Assembly (NCBI GenBank): GCA_036172665.1
Contig: CM069874.1
Span: 47,970,707 to 48,034,706, forward strand
Reading direction: 5' to 3'
Source: Prosopocoilus inquinatus
Taxonomy: Eukaryota > Arthropoda > Insecta > Coleoptera > Lucanidae
Length of the DNA stretch: 64,000 nt
Shown here: positions 9,919-21,900 of the stretch, piece by piece
Layout of the letters: the number at the start of each line of letters is the position of its first letter
How positions within the stretch are numbered: the first letter of the stretch is position 1
The notes under the pieces: generated by a model
Database searches by the model: none
Told to the model about the DNA's origin: nothing
Seen by the model: only the letters and a program-made list of their open reading frames with translations
Program-made: the position numbers and the translations under genes

Positions 9919-12900
9919 GTAAGTTAATATTTTATTGTGTCTAAAGAATTTTAAGAATCTGAACTCTTTAAACAGGAGAACTTGAAATATATTTAAACTG
10001 AAACTCATGTTTTCTTTGCTGACTAATGTAACAATGCCCTTCCAAGGCAATTCAGTCTCAATCATGAAAGAAGCGACTTGACAAAATAAAATTTTTAGTA
10101 TTTAATGTTACACTTTATGAAACCCAAATGACTCATTTGTGTTTAATAATATAAGCCATTAAAGCACCAAAGTAGAAAGAAATTATCAATATGACTATCA
10201 ATTGTGATATCTGAATTATGTTTAACTGCACAGCACACCTGTTTTGCTGCTTATGGTTAAGATAAATGCATAAAATGTATAGTGTCTGATTATTACTAAA
10301 TCATCCTGATAATGATTTAGTCATTACTAAGTAGAAGGTAGTGAGTAATAAATAAGAATGTAAGCTTACTTTTACTTACACAAATATTTCAAACAACACT
10401 TTTTCTGACGTAAATTTAATAATACCAAGAATTTTGCAGAGTGGCTGCAATTACGGATTGACTTACGGATGATAGACAATAATTAATAAAGTTCAGTCAT
10501 TATTTCAGTTTCAAAAATGGTGACTCATGTTAGCCATACAACTAAGGCAAAAATAAAAAATGAATTTATCTCAAAAAAAAGCTAATTTGTTTGTGATTCG
10601 TAGATGACAGTTCATAATTACAGCTAACCAGCAAAAGTTTTAGTATCGTTAAATTCCGTCAAGAAAAGTGTCCACGTTTTTTTGGCGGCGACTGTACGTA
10701 TTCTCCTGTCTGCACACAGCATAAAACAGCAGCAATCACAGCCTCCTATAATTATGAATTCCGTTGAACACCCGGTACTTCATTCCTTGTGAACATCAGA
10801 AAGAAGAAAAACTGTACTTAGATTAAAGTGAGCGTTGTTCTTAAACTGAAAACCAGGACACTGGAAACCTCACAAGAGTAACAGTGAAAATAGAAACAGA
10901 TGTTTAGATGGAGTACTTATGTAAATGTAAATTAATTAAATACCTAATTAATCGGAAGTAGTATATGTGAAAGAATTCTAGACTTAGATTCTTAAGCGCA
11001 GGGTGGCGTAGGTCACTATAATTGCGAATGCGCCACAAAATCCATGTATAGTAGGGACAAGTATTTGGGCCACTCAGTGTTGGACACTTTTTATGCCGAA
11101 TGTACTATTTACTCTTTCTGCGACTCCGATGCATTTAAATTGCCATTTAGTGGGAGCGGAAGGACTGCATAGCGAGTGTTCGCACTTCGCAGAAATTACT
11201 ATGGGCGAGACTAATACAGTCCGAATACTAAATTTTCATACTGCTCGCGAAACAAGTGGGTCGAAATTTCATCCCTGCTTATAAGCCATTCTTTATTGTT
11301 ATCGCAGTGTGCCGTAAACGTCTAGTGAGAATGAGGTATTCATTAATTATTATGTATAAACAGCAGGAACAGATTTAGGCCTGGTCTTTATGGGCTGCAG
11401 CCCAGGGCCTCGTTCAAAGGGCCCCCTTGCGGTTAAAAAATAAACAAAAGATCTATTACTTATATGACTCCTAGAATGGTTTACTATTTATAAGAATAAA
11501 AGCCGGTTTACATCATCTGGTTGGCTATTTAATTGTGAATTTGACTTCACAAATATAAAATATATTCTTCACACTGTTTGAGTTTCTATTTGACTTGCGC
11601 GCAGTGGCGTAAGTAGAAATCGGGCCGTCAGGTAGCAAAATTTTTACCAGCATCTTTTAACAAGTTAATTCACATTTTGAAAAAGAGACACTGTTCATAC
11701 AGATCAAACCACTGCAAGTAGATATAGAATTTAAATCAGCACGCCTCGACACCGCATATACGCGCACACTGTAAGGCTGCCTCGTGAGCGCTCGGGTGTG
11801 CCTACTTATAGCGTTTACCGCTGGCTTCATCGATGTGCACTAAGTGTAACTCCATCTCGTTTTATTACTTAAAGCTGAACCGAGATGAAAATACATTCAG
11901 TACATGCTAGTGCAGCCAGCGAGAAACGTTATTAATATGGTGGAATCAGTATGTGACAGAAGCGATAAGAACTGTCAAAATTTTAAGATGAGCAAAATCC
12001 GGACAATTTAACATATCATGTGTATTTATCCAGAGTTGGGCAAATTGTATTCATGAGTATGAGTACTGATTATGAGTACTATATAATCATACTCTCAGTA
12101 TGAGTAAAGTCTATGTAATCAGTAATTATATAAAGTGAGAATGAGTAAAGTACTTGTAATCAGTAATCATAAATAATGAGTACGTGTAATCAGTAATCAT
12201 ATAAAATGAGTATGAGTACAGGTAAAAAGTAATGGCATGCTGTTTCAATTTTTCGTCTCCGATCACTTTGACATTATTTAGCGGCATAATGCTGGTCCGC
12301 TGGGTCCCGCAATTCGCAATGTTTGTGCGTTTGCAAATTCGTCCGAAGTGTCCTGTACAGTGTCTCATCTTCTATGGCATTCTATAGATATTTCCGATAT
12401 CTAAATATGATAAGAAAACTTGTTATTCAACTTTTAACTAAATTATTTCTTTATTAAATCACATAAAAATTCGTAATAGTCCACAAGCAAACCCAACTGT
12501 GTATATCGTAAGTGCCATTTTTTCTGAGCTACAGGAAAATATTATGGGTTCTCAAATATTATTGAATTTTATGTCCCCAAGGCAAAATACGATAAAAATT
12601 TACATTGCATTCGCTAGTTCTCAAATGAACATCTACATGTTAGTGCTACTGTTTAAAATTATGAAGATTTACACAATTCTTTAAATAAAGAAAGATTTCG
12701 GAAATTGTAATTTTATTTAAAAACAACCGTATTTTTTATGTTTGATTTAGGCAAGTATGTTAGCGCACTTGCTTATTTTCCCGACTTTCTTTCATCAAAA
12801 ATAGAAATTTTCAATCGAACACCACTCGTTATAAATTACATAAACAATTTCAAACAGTATAAAGTAACGTGTGTCGCAAGTCTTATAATCTAGACGCCTC

Positions 12901-15900
12901 TGACAGCAAAAAGTACGTTAATATTAACCAATAATTGATATGATATGGTGGATCAAATAAAGCCCAAGATTTTTCATTTTTTGCATAATTTGAATATTAG
13001 ACATTCAGTTTTCAAATAGTTAAATATTACAATTCGAATTATCTCTCATGAACTCATGAGCGTCTCGATTATAAGAATTTTGGGACACACGTTATATAAA
13101 AAATTGAGTTCGTATTTCGACTATTATGAAGTTTTCATGTGATTTAATTGTTAATTAAGGAACCGTAATCTATGTTAAAAATTAAACAAGAAAGCTATCA
13201 TTTTTCATTTAAAATTTTGGTAAATTTTATGGTTTTCGACTGTACCACAAAACAACGAGAAACAGCGAATTTTGATTTAAAACTCAATATTACGTTCGGT
13301 TCGTTTCTGTTTCCATTAATATTGGAGAAACCAGTATGTACAATACCATCGAAAATGGGACACCTACATATACACACATCTTAGATAAGACAAATAAAAT
13401 CGAAATCAAAAGCTTAAGGGTGCTCAAGGGATTCACCGCAATCAAAAACGGTTTGCAACATATTGTTCATTGTAAAATAAAAACTTCTATCCTTTCACTT
13501 TAAAGCTTAGACCACGTGATAAGCGTACAATTAACAACAACCAAAAACCTGAATATTATTAGACGTGCATAACTGATTTCTATTGGTACTCAATTATGTT
13601 TGTACTGTTACGATTTCGGGGTTCGCAAATAATACTCGTCGACTATTCTTAAGCACTTTATTAAAACGCAACCGTTTTAATAAACAGAATACACTAAAAA
13701 TACTCTATAACACTAAGTTATAAATAAATAACAAATCGCACTTCTATTACGTCGCCACTTATGGCTTCGCCTTCTTCGCTTACTAGATAAGAACTGCCCC
13801 TCGCTCGACAATCCTCCTATTATATAGGCAAGCCTACATACTCCAGAAAATGTATCGAAACTTCCAGCATTATTCGGGTACCTGCCAGTGAATTCTAGGC
13901 CTCTCCTAAGATTAATCGGACAGAGGCATGCTGTCTGACCACCCGAGCTCACGACGTAACATTGCCCCCTCCTTAGTTCTGTTCGTCACGAACAGAGTAT
14001 GGATGTGGATCACTTTCATTTTTTCAAGGGGTAGTTGCTGTATCCTGTACACCACATCGTTGATCTTCTTAATTATTTTATAGGGTCCTTCCCAAGACGC
14101 CTGTAGTTTTGGAGAGAGTCCGCGAGTCCTCCTAGGATTGTAGAGCCACACCTGATTCCCTTCTTGAAATCCTGTTTCATCGGCTCGTCGATCGTAGCGA
14201 GTCTTCATTTTGTCGGTCGCCAAGTTGATATTACGTCGCACGTACTCGTATTTTTAATTGAATGGTTTGGAGTTGCTTCATATGTGCATCACCAAAACGC
14301 ATTTCTAAATTCTCCACCAGTTGATCAAAATTGTTTTGGGACTTCCTCAGGAATGGTCTGTAAGGCATTCAATGCTGGACCTCGCAGAGACAAAATGAGT
14401 GCTGCAGCTTTGTCACAGTTATTCCACCCATTCCCATCAGCAGCAATTTTGAACAGCCGAATGAAAGTAGACCACGGTAAATCGCCTTCAAATTTCGGGG
14501 GTTTGAATTTCTGACTTGACGATCCGGCTGATGGTGCAATGGTACAACCAAGCTCTACTTTATGCAGTTGTTTCGCCAAGTCTTCTAGTTTATCCTTGAA
14601 CTGAATCTTTATTCCACCAAATTTTTCGTCAAGTTTATCATCGAATTCAAACTTCATAACCTTAATTGCACTCTCAAACTGAACTCTGACATCTTCAATT
14701 CTGTTGTCAATTTTCTCGTCACATTCGGTTTTAAGATCTTCAATCTTTTCATCGATTTGAACCTTCATGCTTTCTATATTCAAATCGGTTTTTAAACTGT
14801 AGGTTTCCATCTTCATTTCCAAACTTTCCATTTGTTTTCTCATTCTATGTGTTTGTTCTTTCACTTCTAATTTCACAGCTTCACTGACTTCTTCCATTTT
14901 TTTCAATAGGGCTGCGGCGTCTTCAATTTCAAACTCAAATGTTTCCGGGTCCTTTCCTTCATCTACAAGTGCTTGTTTCAGCCGTTCTTGTAAGATAGTT
15001 TTCTTACCAGAATTTTCTAGACCCCTTTCGTCTAATTCCTCACGCAGCTCTCTGACCTTTAATTCCACAAGCTTCATTTTTGCTTTTTTTTTATTTAAAA
15101 TCTCCACTTCTGACACCAATTGTTACGATTTCAGGGTTCGCAAATAATACTCGTCGACTATTCTTAAGCACTTTATTAAAACGGTTGCGTTTTAATAAAG
15201 TGTTTAAGAATAGTCGACGAGTATTATTTGCGAACCCCGAAACAGAATACACTAAAAATACTCTATAACACTAAGTTATAAATAAATAACAAATCGCACT
15301 TCTATTACGTCGCCACTTATGGCTTCGCCTTCTTCGCTTACTAGATAAGAACTGCCCCTCGCTCGACAATCCTCCTATTATATAGGCAAGCCTACATACT
15401 CCAGAAAATATATCGAAACTTCCAGCATTATTCGGGTACCTGCCATTGAATTCTAGGCCTCTCCTAAGATTAATCGGACAGAGGCATGCTGTCTGACCAC
15501 ACGAGCTCACGGCGTAACAGTACTAATAATTTCAGATTATAAAAAACTCAATTACTTTTACTACTCAAGTACTTTGTACTCAATTACTTTTGTATTTAAG
15601 CACTGTGAGTAAATTTGTAATCGATTACATTGTACTCATAATTGTTGAGTACTTTTGTAATCAATTACTTTTTATACTCAATTACTGCCCAACACTGATT
15701 TATACAAGTTTGGTATTTAAATTAGATTGTTATTGATGTTTTGTTTCGGTCCAAACATAAAAAATAGAGTTAAAATTTGAAATTCAATAAACGAAATCTT
15801 AACAGCGACTCTTCTTGCTGTTCAAGCTTCACGTGGCAAAGACAATACTCTTACTTTCTGAGCACAATTTACATGAATCATTTTGTCACAATATAAAATA

Positions 15901-18900
15901 AATACGAATTATGAACAGTAATATTTATTATAGAAAAATTTTGTGCAAATCGTTTTTGATTGCAGTGAGAACCTCGAGCAGCCTCTGGACAGCTGTTTCA
16001 GCCCTGCTTGGGGCTTCTTTAGCAGAAACGTAGCTCGACATTCCCACTGCAGACCAAAAACGACTTGCCCAATTTATTCGCAAATGCGATGTAAGAATGA
16101 TGAACATATAAAATAGCGACATCTTACTATCGCTTTTTGACCTAACATTGCAGTAGGATAGACAAATTGAAGCGGGATTTGCTCCTAATGAGTCCCCCAT
16201 GCAAGGCGGCCATGCTTGCTGTCAAAGCATAATGAAAGATTTTAGAAAAATTTTGTGCAAATCGTTTTTGATTGCAGTGAGAACCTCAAGCAGCCTCTGG
16301 ACAGCTGTTTCAGCCCTGCTTGGGGCTTCTTCACCAGAAACGTAGCTCGACATTCCCACTGAAGAAGCCCCAAGCAGGGGTGAAACAGCTGTCCAGAGGC
16401 TGCTCGAGGTTCTCACTGCAATCAAAAACGATTTGCACAAAATTTTTCTAAAATCTTTCATTATGCTTTGACAGCAAGCATGGCCGCCTTGCATGGGGGA
16501 CTCATTAGGAGCAAATCCCACTTCAATTTGTCTATCCTACTGCAATGTTAGGTCAAAAAGCGATAGTAAGATGTCGCTATTTTATATGTTAGTAATATTT
16601 ATATTAAACTCATTTCAAAGGTTTATATTCTGAAAATAATGTGCGCCGAACTTTTTTGTTCGCTACTGTGCCTTTGACGAAATCAGTTAAAATAAATATT
16701 AATATTACAGAACGATAAAAAATTAGTCGCCAATAAAATTGAGAGCGTTTTCGATTTATTTATTTGGAAGATATTTGACATAACGTCAGGAGCGACAAGA
16801 TTGTAGGTGATGTGAATACGATTTGAGTGTGCATTAAACTAAATGTAATTAAAATATGTCGTTCCATCGTAAAAATAATTTTATATAAATTAATAGGAAA
16901 TACCAATGCTCTAATTGACATTTGAAATATCAATGGACACTTATCAATGATGCTGCCACAGGGCGGCCGTCAGTGTCAAGGTGTAAAACACTCTGGTTCC
17001 TTCAATTTCGTAAAACGTGATATTATGCTCTTTGAAATTTTTGGTACAGTTTTGACATTTAATTGACATTCAAATTTTTGAACCACCGGCGACTTGGTTA
17101 GAAGTTGTAATTCAGCAGCAGCAGTAGTGGAAATTAGATATAAGTTCGATAAGGAAAATCAGTTATGGGAAAGTACATTTGTTTTCAATAAATATTTAAA
17201 TTGTTTGATTTCAAAGTCCATGGCGCACAGTGGTCCAGATTGGAATTTTAGCGGGACAAAATTATTTTTTTATATCTGTTTCCAAAATGATGAAAATAAA
17301 AAAAAACAGTATCTTTTTAATCTCTATAGAAATCGTATGATAGTATCACAATACAATTACTTCTATAAGGATTTTTGCCTATCTTTAGAGCGATTATGTT
17401 ACCTTACAAGAAAACATAAATTTCTCTGCAGGGTGTTAATAAAAAACCTGTACAACGTTTGGCAGGTGACAGTAGAGATGAAGACAAGAAAACAATTCTA
17501 ATAAACCCATGTTCAATACTCAATACAGTTTTCTAAAAATTTTATTTTTTAAAGTAAAATTCTGGATCGATAAATTAAATAAAAAGTTGAATTTTCCGAC
17601 GTAGCACAGGTCGCCGTACGACTTCCGGTTTCACCGGAAATGACATCAACTTTCTTATTTTAAATATAACGGCCTGTATATTTTTACATATTTGAAATCT
17701 ACAGATCATTGTGATTCCGAATATGTACCACTTAGTAATTTTGGTTTTCATGACAACGAATTTTTTTTTTGTTTTTTTTAATTTCCAAAACTATAAATCG
17801 TGTATTTTCGTTGTAATGCGAACAAATAAATCGAGGAAGCCACTCTTTTGACATTTTTTTAACATTCTTATAGCACATGAAATTTTCATTAGATGGTAAA
17901 ATGTTCCATTTGAAAAAATAAGTTTCACCGAAAGTGGTGGGGTGGCTGGCGTTGCGTCGAAAAATTATTATATATTAAATTTATTTAATTTATATATCCC
18001 AAATTTTACGTAAAAGTAAAAATTCTAGAAAGTGAACACATAACGTGGACACCTGTATTGAGTAATGGACATGGGTTTATTAGAATTTCTTTCTTGTTTT
18101 GATCTTTACTGTCACCTGCCAAACGTTGTCCAGGTTTTTTTTATTAACACCCTGTAGAAAAATTTAGGTTTTCTTGGGGGGTAACATAATCGCCCTAAAA
18201 TCAGGCAAAAATCCTCAGAAACCTGCACTGCTTTTAAAAAGAAAGAAATTCAAAAGAGTTTGTAAAAACGCACTAAAATGGTAATATAAGATTTTCATAT
18301 TTCTCCTATTGCAGTCAATAGAAGTGATCTAATAGTACGGAGTCTTTATTTTTAAATTCTGTTTTCATTTTTACTTCTATGTGGTATAGGTACTATGCCC
18401 GCCAAAAAAATCTGGGACATGCAATATGTCCTACTGTAAATATAACGACGTGTTTTTACATTATCATAGAAACAAGCTAAATGGCTTAAAGCTGCATTCA
18501 AACTTATAAAATAAGTGAAAAATGCATGCAGAGAGTTGTCCCAGATTTTTTTGGCGGCTATAGTACATGATTTAAAATTAGTTACAATTGAATTGTTTCA
18601 TGTGAGACAGCCAATAGCATATCCTGTACATTATACTTTATTTCGATTCGCCTTTAAGAGTAAAAAATGTTTTGGCGTTTTCTACACTAGATGTTTATAA
18701 AAATTTGGTATATAAATTTTATATTATACGAAACACCCTGTGCAATTGTAACTAATTTTTAAATCATGCATATATGTATATCAAACGCAAGTAAGAGCAA
18801 AAACAGATTTAAAAAATCTGCATTAACAAAGACATTATCTATGGAATACGGAGTATTGGCTCCCCCTGTATATGCACTAAAAAATAATTAAATAAAAACT

Positions 18901-21900
18901 ATTAATTTAGTTTATTAACATAAAATACGAATTGTTTTGAAAAATCTTAGATTGATCAAGGAATTTGAATTATTTCACTAAAATCATATTATTCACATAT
19001 TTTTGCTAATACCACATTCTTGTAAATTCTAATCCTTTTTAAGGAAATCTAAAAAAGTTTTAGTTTTTCTAGAGATTTCTAGGCAAATAGAATTCTATAA
19101 AATATGTGTTTCCTCTTGTCAACTCAATCCATGGACACACTGTTTAAGACATTCTCATATTTACTCATATTCAGAGCCAAATCAAGAGCGAATTTTGAAG
19201 AAATCTTACAAAGTAGCAAAAAGAAGCACTTGGTTGGACAAAATTATTTTAAAATAAACTACTAACTACCATTACATAACTCGCAAAAACTTGTCTTTGA
19301 AAGTTTAAAATGCAGATGTTTAATATACTTTTATTTGAATTTTAAAAAATATATAAATAAACTTTCAGATCCGATTGATCATAAATGGAATTATACAGGG
19401 AAGGGCAAAAGTATGGAACCGGCTTAATATTCCTAAAACTGTTTGACGTAATTATTTAAAATTTGCTGTGTGATTCAGAATCAATAGGACCTACATTACC
19501 AATTGTTTGTCTGCTCTTATTTCTGAGATCCAATGCCTACTTGATTTTTTTAAATAACAACCTGTTGATTTTTTCCTCTATTTAATAGTTCGTTTAATTC
19601 TTTAAAAGACCACATAAAAATATTTATCTATTGCATAAGAAAATTTTCGAAAAAATAATGTTTGAAGGAAAAAGTTAGAAAAAATGGTTTACGCTGATAT
19701 TTGGTATTTGTTTTCATGTTTTTAAAGCAATTTTTATTAAAAGTTTCTTTAGCGCTGTTTTAAGAACAGCCCATAATCTTGTGGTCTTCCAGTTTTTTTT
19801 GTTAAAACTAGAATTTTTGTCGAATATCAGACAATAAACCATTTTTCCTAACTTTTTCATTCAAACGCTTTTTTCCCGAAAATTTTCTTATGTAATAGAT
19901 AAATATTTTTATGTGGTCGTTTAAAGAATTAAACAAGCTATTAAATAAAGGAAAAAAATCAGCAGGATGTCATTAAAAAAAAATCAAGTAGGCGTTGTAT
20001 TTCAGAGATAAGAGCAGATAAACAATTGAAATAAATTGGTAATGTAGGTCCAATTGACTCTGAATCACACACCAAATTTCAAATAGATACGTCAAACAGT
20101 TTTCGAAATATTAAGCCGGTTCCATGCTTTTGTCCTTCCCCATATTTGTTTTCATATTTTTAAAATAACTTTTTAACATTTTTCGTAACTTTTTATCAAA
20201 CGTTATTTTCTCGAAAATTTTCTTATGTAATAGATAAATATTTTTATGTAGTCGTTTAGAGAGTTAAACGAGCTATTAAATACAGGAAAGAAATCAGCAG
20301 GTTGTCATTTAAAAGAAATCAAGTAGGCATTGGATCTCAGAAACAAGAGCAGATAAACAATTGAGAGAAATTGGTAAAGTAGGTCTTATTGACTCTAAAT
20401 GACATACCAAATTTCAAACAGATACCTCAAATAGTTTTCGAAATATTAAGCCGGTTCCATACTTTTGCCCTACCCTGTATAAGAAAAAGTAAAGTAACAA
20501 GATCTCACCAGACTTACCCAATAAAACCTTCTAAAATATTGTCAGACTTATGTTTAACTTATTACATTTTCAATCACGTTTGATACCTGAAATGTTCATG
20601 CGTGATTTGACAGCGCTACCGAAGCGTAAATAAAAGAAAAGGTTGCGAAACAAATAAAACAAACATAAAAGAACATTAATAAAAATATTTTTTTATTTTG
20701 ATGTTTATTCAAATGTTTCAATTTTTTTCATTTTGTCGCGCTAGAATTCCATTCTGGACCACTGTGTGGCGTCTTAACGCCGGGTTGCCTTGCAACTCCT
20801 GTTGATAGGCCACTAGTTGCGCGGCTTGATTTTTCATGTGACTTTTACAGAATAGAACCGTATGTAATCCCATTTTTTAATGTATATTTGTGAAGTCAAA
20901 TTCAAAATCAAATAGAAAATCAGATTTTTAAATTTTTAACGGAATATTAACTTTTTATCAACGTAACCCATTCAGGATGGTTCTAGAAAAAAACAAAAAA
21001 ATTCAAATTACTCACCATACTACAACCTAATCAGGAACTGGACGTGGGACTGAAATTACGCAGAAATAAATGAAATTGCTAAAAAAGGACTTCGTAATAC
21101 TTACCCTACCTTATATCGAAGCGTGCCGTTCTACTTGCCGTTCGCCTGAATTCAACTCCTACACCACCACACATCACTGAAACAAAATTTTCAAATTAAT
21201 TCATACATTTGAAGATAAAAGAAATGAAAAATTACCTGTAAAAGTCACAAGACACGATGCAACAAAAAAACACACTGAAACAAGAACAGTTGTATTAGTA
21301 TCTTTGTACAACGAAAAAATAATCGAAAATTTGATTCATCTTTTTTATAAGTAGATATCCGTGAAGTTGAGCAACAATTTTAAGTTACACAACTACAGCA
21401 GTTCTTTGTAATAAACAAAAAATGTTTTGTTATTAGGGTCTTTGTGCAGTAAACACACAAGCAAAAATTAGAGTAAAAGTAAAACAATAAATTAACAAAT
21501 GAATTTATTGTGAAACTGCAACACGTATCATTTCGTAATTTTGGTGTCCATGACACAGAAAGAAAAACCTTTCTTATATTTTTCTATTTAGAAAGCTATG
21601 AATCGTATACAGTGTGTCCCAGATTGAGTAGGCTACCATGGAAGCGAAGATAGAGATTTGGTTAAATGGACAAAGTTTTGCAGTTTTATGTGTTTGTAAT
21701 TCAGATGCCGTTGAGAAAATTTGAAAGTTCCGAATAGTTCTGATATTATTGCAGAAAAACTGAAAATCGCTATTTTCTTTAATGTCTAATAACTTCGTAA
21801 ATATAAGAAATATGAAAAAAGTTTGATATAAAAGTTACTAGGTTTGATAAAATACAGTCGAAAGTTAAGTCAAAATAAAATTGAAGATGACGGCTTTCAA

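Larger units (their letters stand above)
13606..15519 (-). mobile_element. Internally deleted Ty3/gypsy LTR retrotransposon, TSD GTAC
   Basis: Two LTRs with TGTTAC...GTAACA ends, 13606-13961 (3' LTR) and 15121-15519 (5' LTR), are flanked by a perfect 4-bp duplication GTAC (13602-13605, 15520-15523). On the - strand a gag-like frame follows the 5' LTR directly and an integrase C-terminal piece precedes the 3' LTR; protease, reverse transcriptase, RNase H and most of the integrase are deleted. The LTRs are very similar, so insertion was fairly recent. It cannot move on its own. Confidence 0.88.
12031..15697. mobile_element. hAT-like shell interrupted by a gypsy element
   Basis: The left end CAGAGTTGGGCA and right end (inverted) CAGTGTTGGGCA match the common CAGTGTTGGG hAT terminus. 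Subterminal arrays of GTAATCAGTAATCAT / GAGTATGAGTA (12045-12235) are mirrored by AATTACTTTT / TACTCAAGTAC arrays at 15540-15690. No exact 8-bp duplication is left, so it is old. Removing the nested LTR element leaves about 1.75 kb with no readable transposase. Confidence 0.6.
15928..16590 (-). mobile_element. Retrozyme-like repeat, copy 2 (tandem plus inverted units)
   Basis: Flanked by the 11-bp direct duplication AGTAATATTTA (15917-15927, 16591-16601). Order on the + strand: head, tail, spacer (AAAGCATAATGAAAGATTTTA), second head, then inverted head, inverted spacer, inverted tail. The two direct heads are 312 bp apart (hammerhead starts 15981 and 16293), which gives the monomer length. 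All three hammerheads here have a broken core or stem. The layout shows that the element existed as a head-to-tail multimer before the inversion. Confidence 0.65.
17226..20766. mobile_element. Transib-like element 1, TSD TGGCG, RSS-like ends
   Basis: Both ends read CACAGTGGTCCAGA(T/A)TGG and the inverted repeat extends to CGACAAAAT or GGACAAAAT at about 38 bp with three mismatches. It is flanked by the perfect 5-bp duplication TGGCG (17221-17225, 20767-20771). The heptamer CACAGTG is followed after exactly 23 bp by ACAAAATTA (left) or ACAAAATGA (right). The 3.5-kb interior holds other repeats (17500-18055, 18390-18570, 19394-20479) and no recognisable transposase, so it is non-autonomous. Confidence 0.8.

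Noticed and set aside
13713..13952. 79-codon frames in both LTRs (also 15271-15510)
   Set aside because: They lie wholly inside the LTRs and carry no known domain; their conservation reflects LTR identity.
17094..17501. 135-codon + strand frame at the left end of Transib-like element 1
   Set aside because: It crosses the transposon end and target duplication, and its content follows the inverted repeat; no Transib/RAG1-like motif is visible, so it was not called a transposase.
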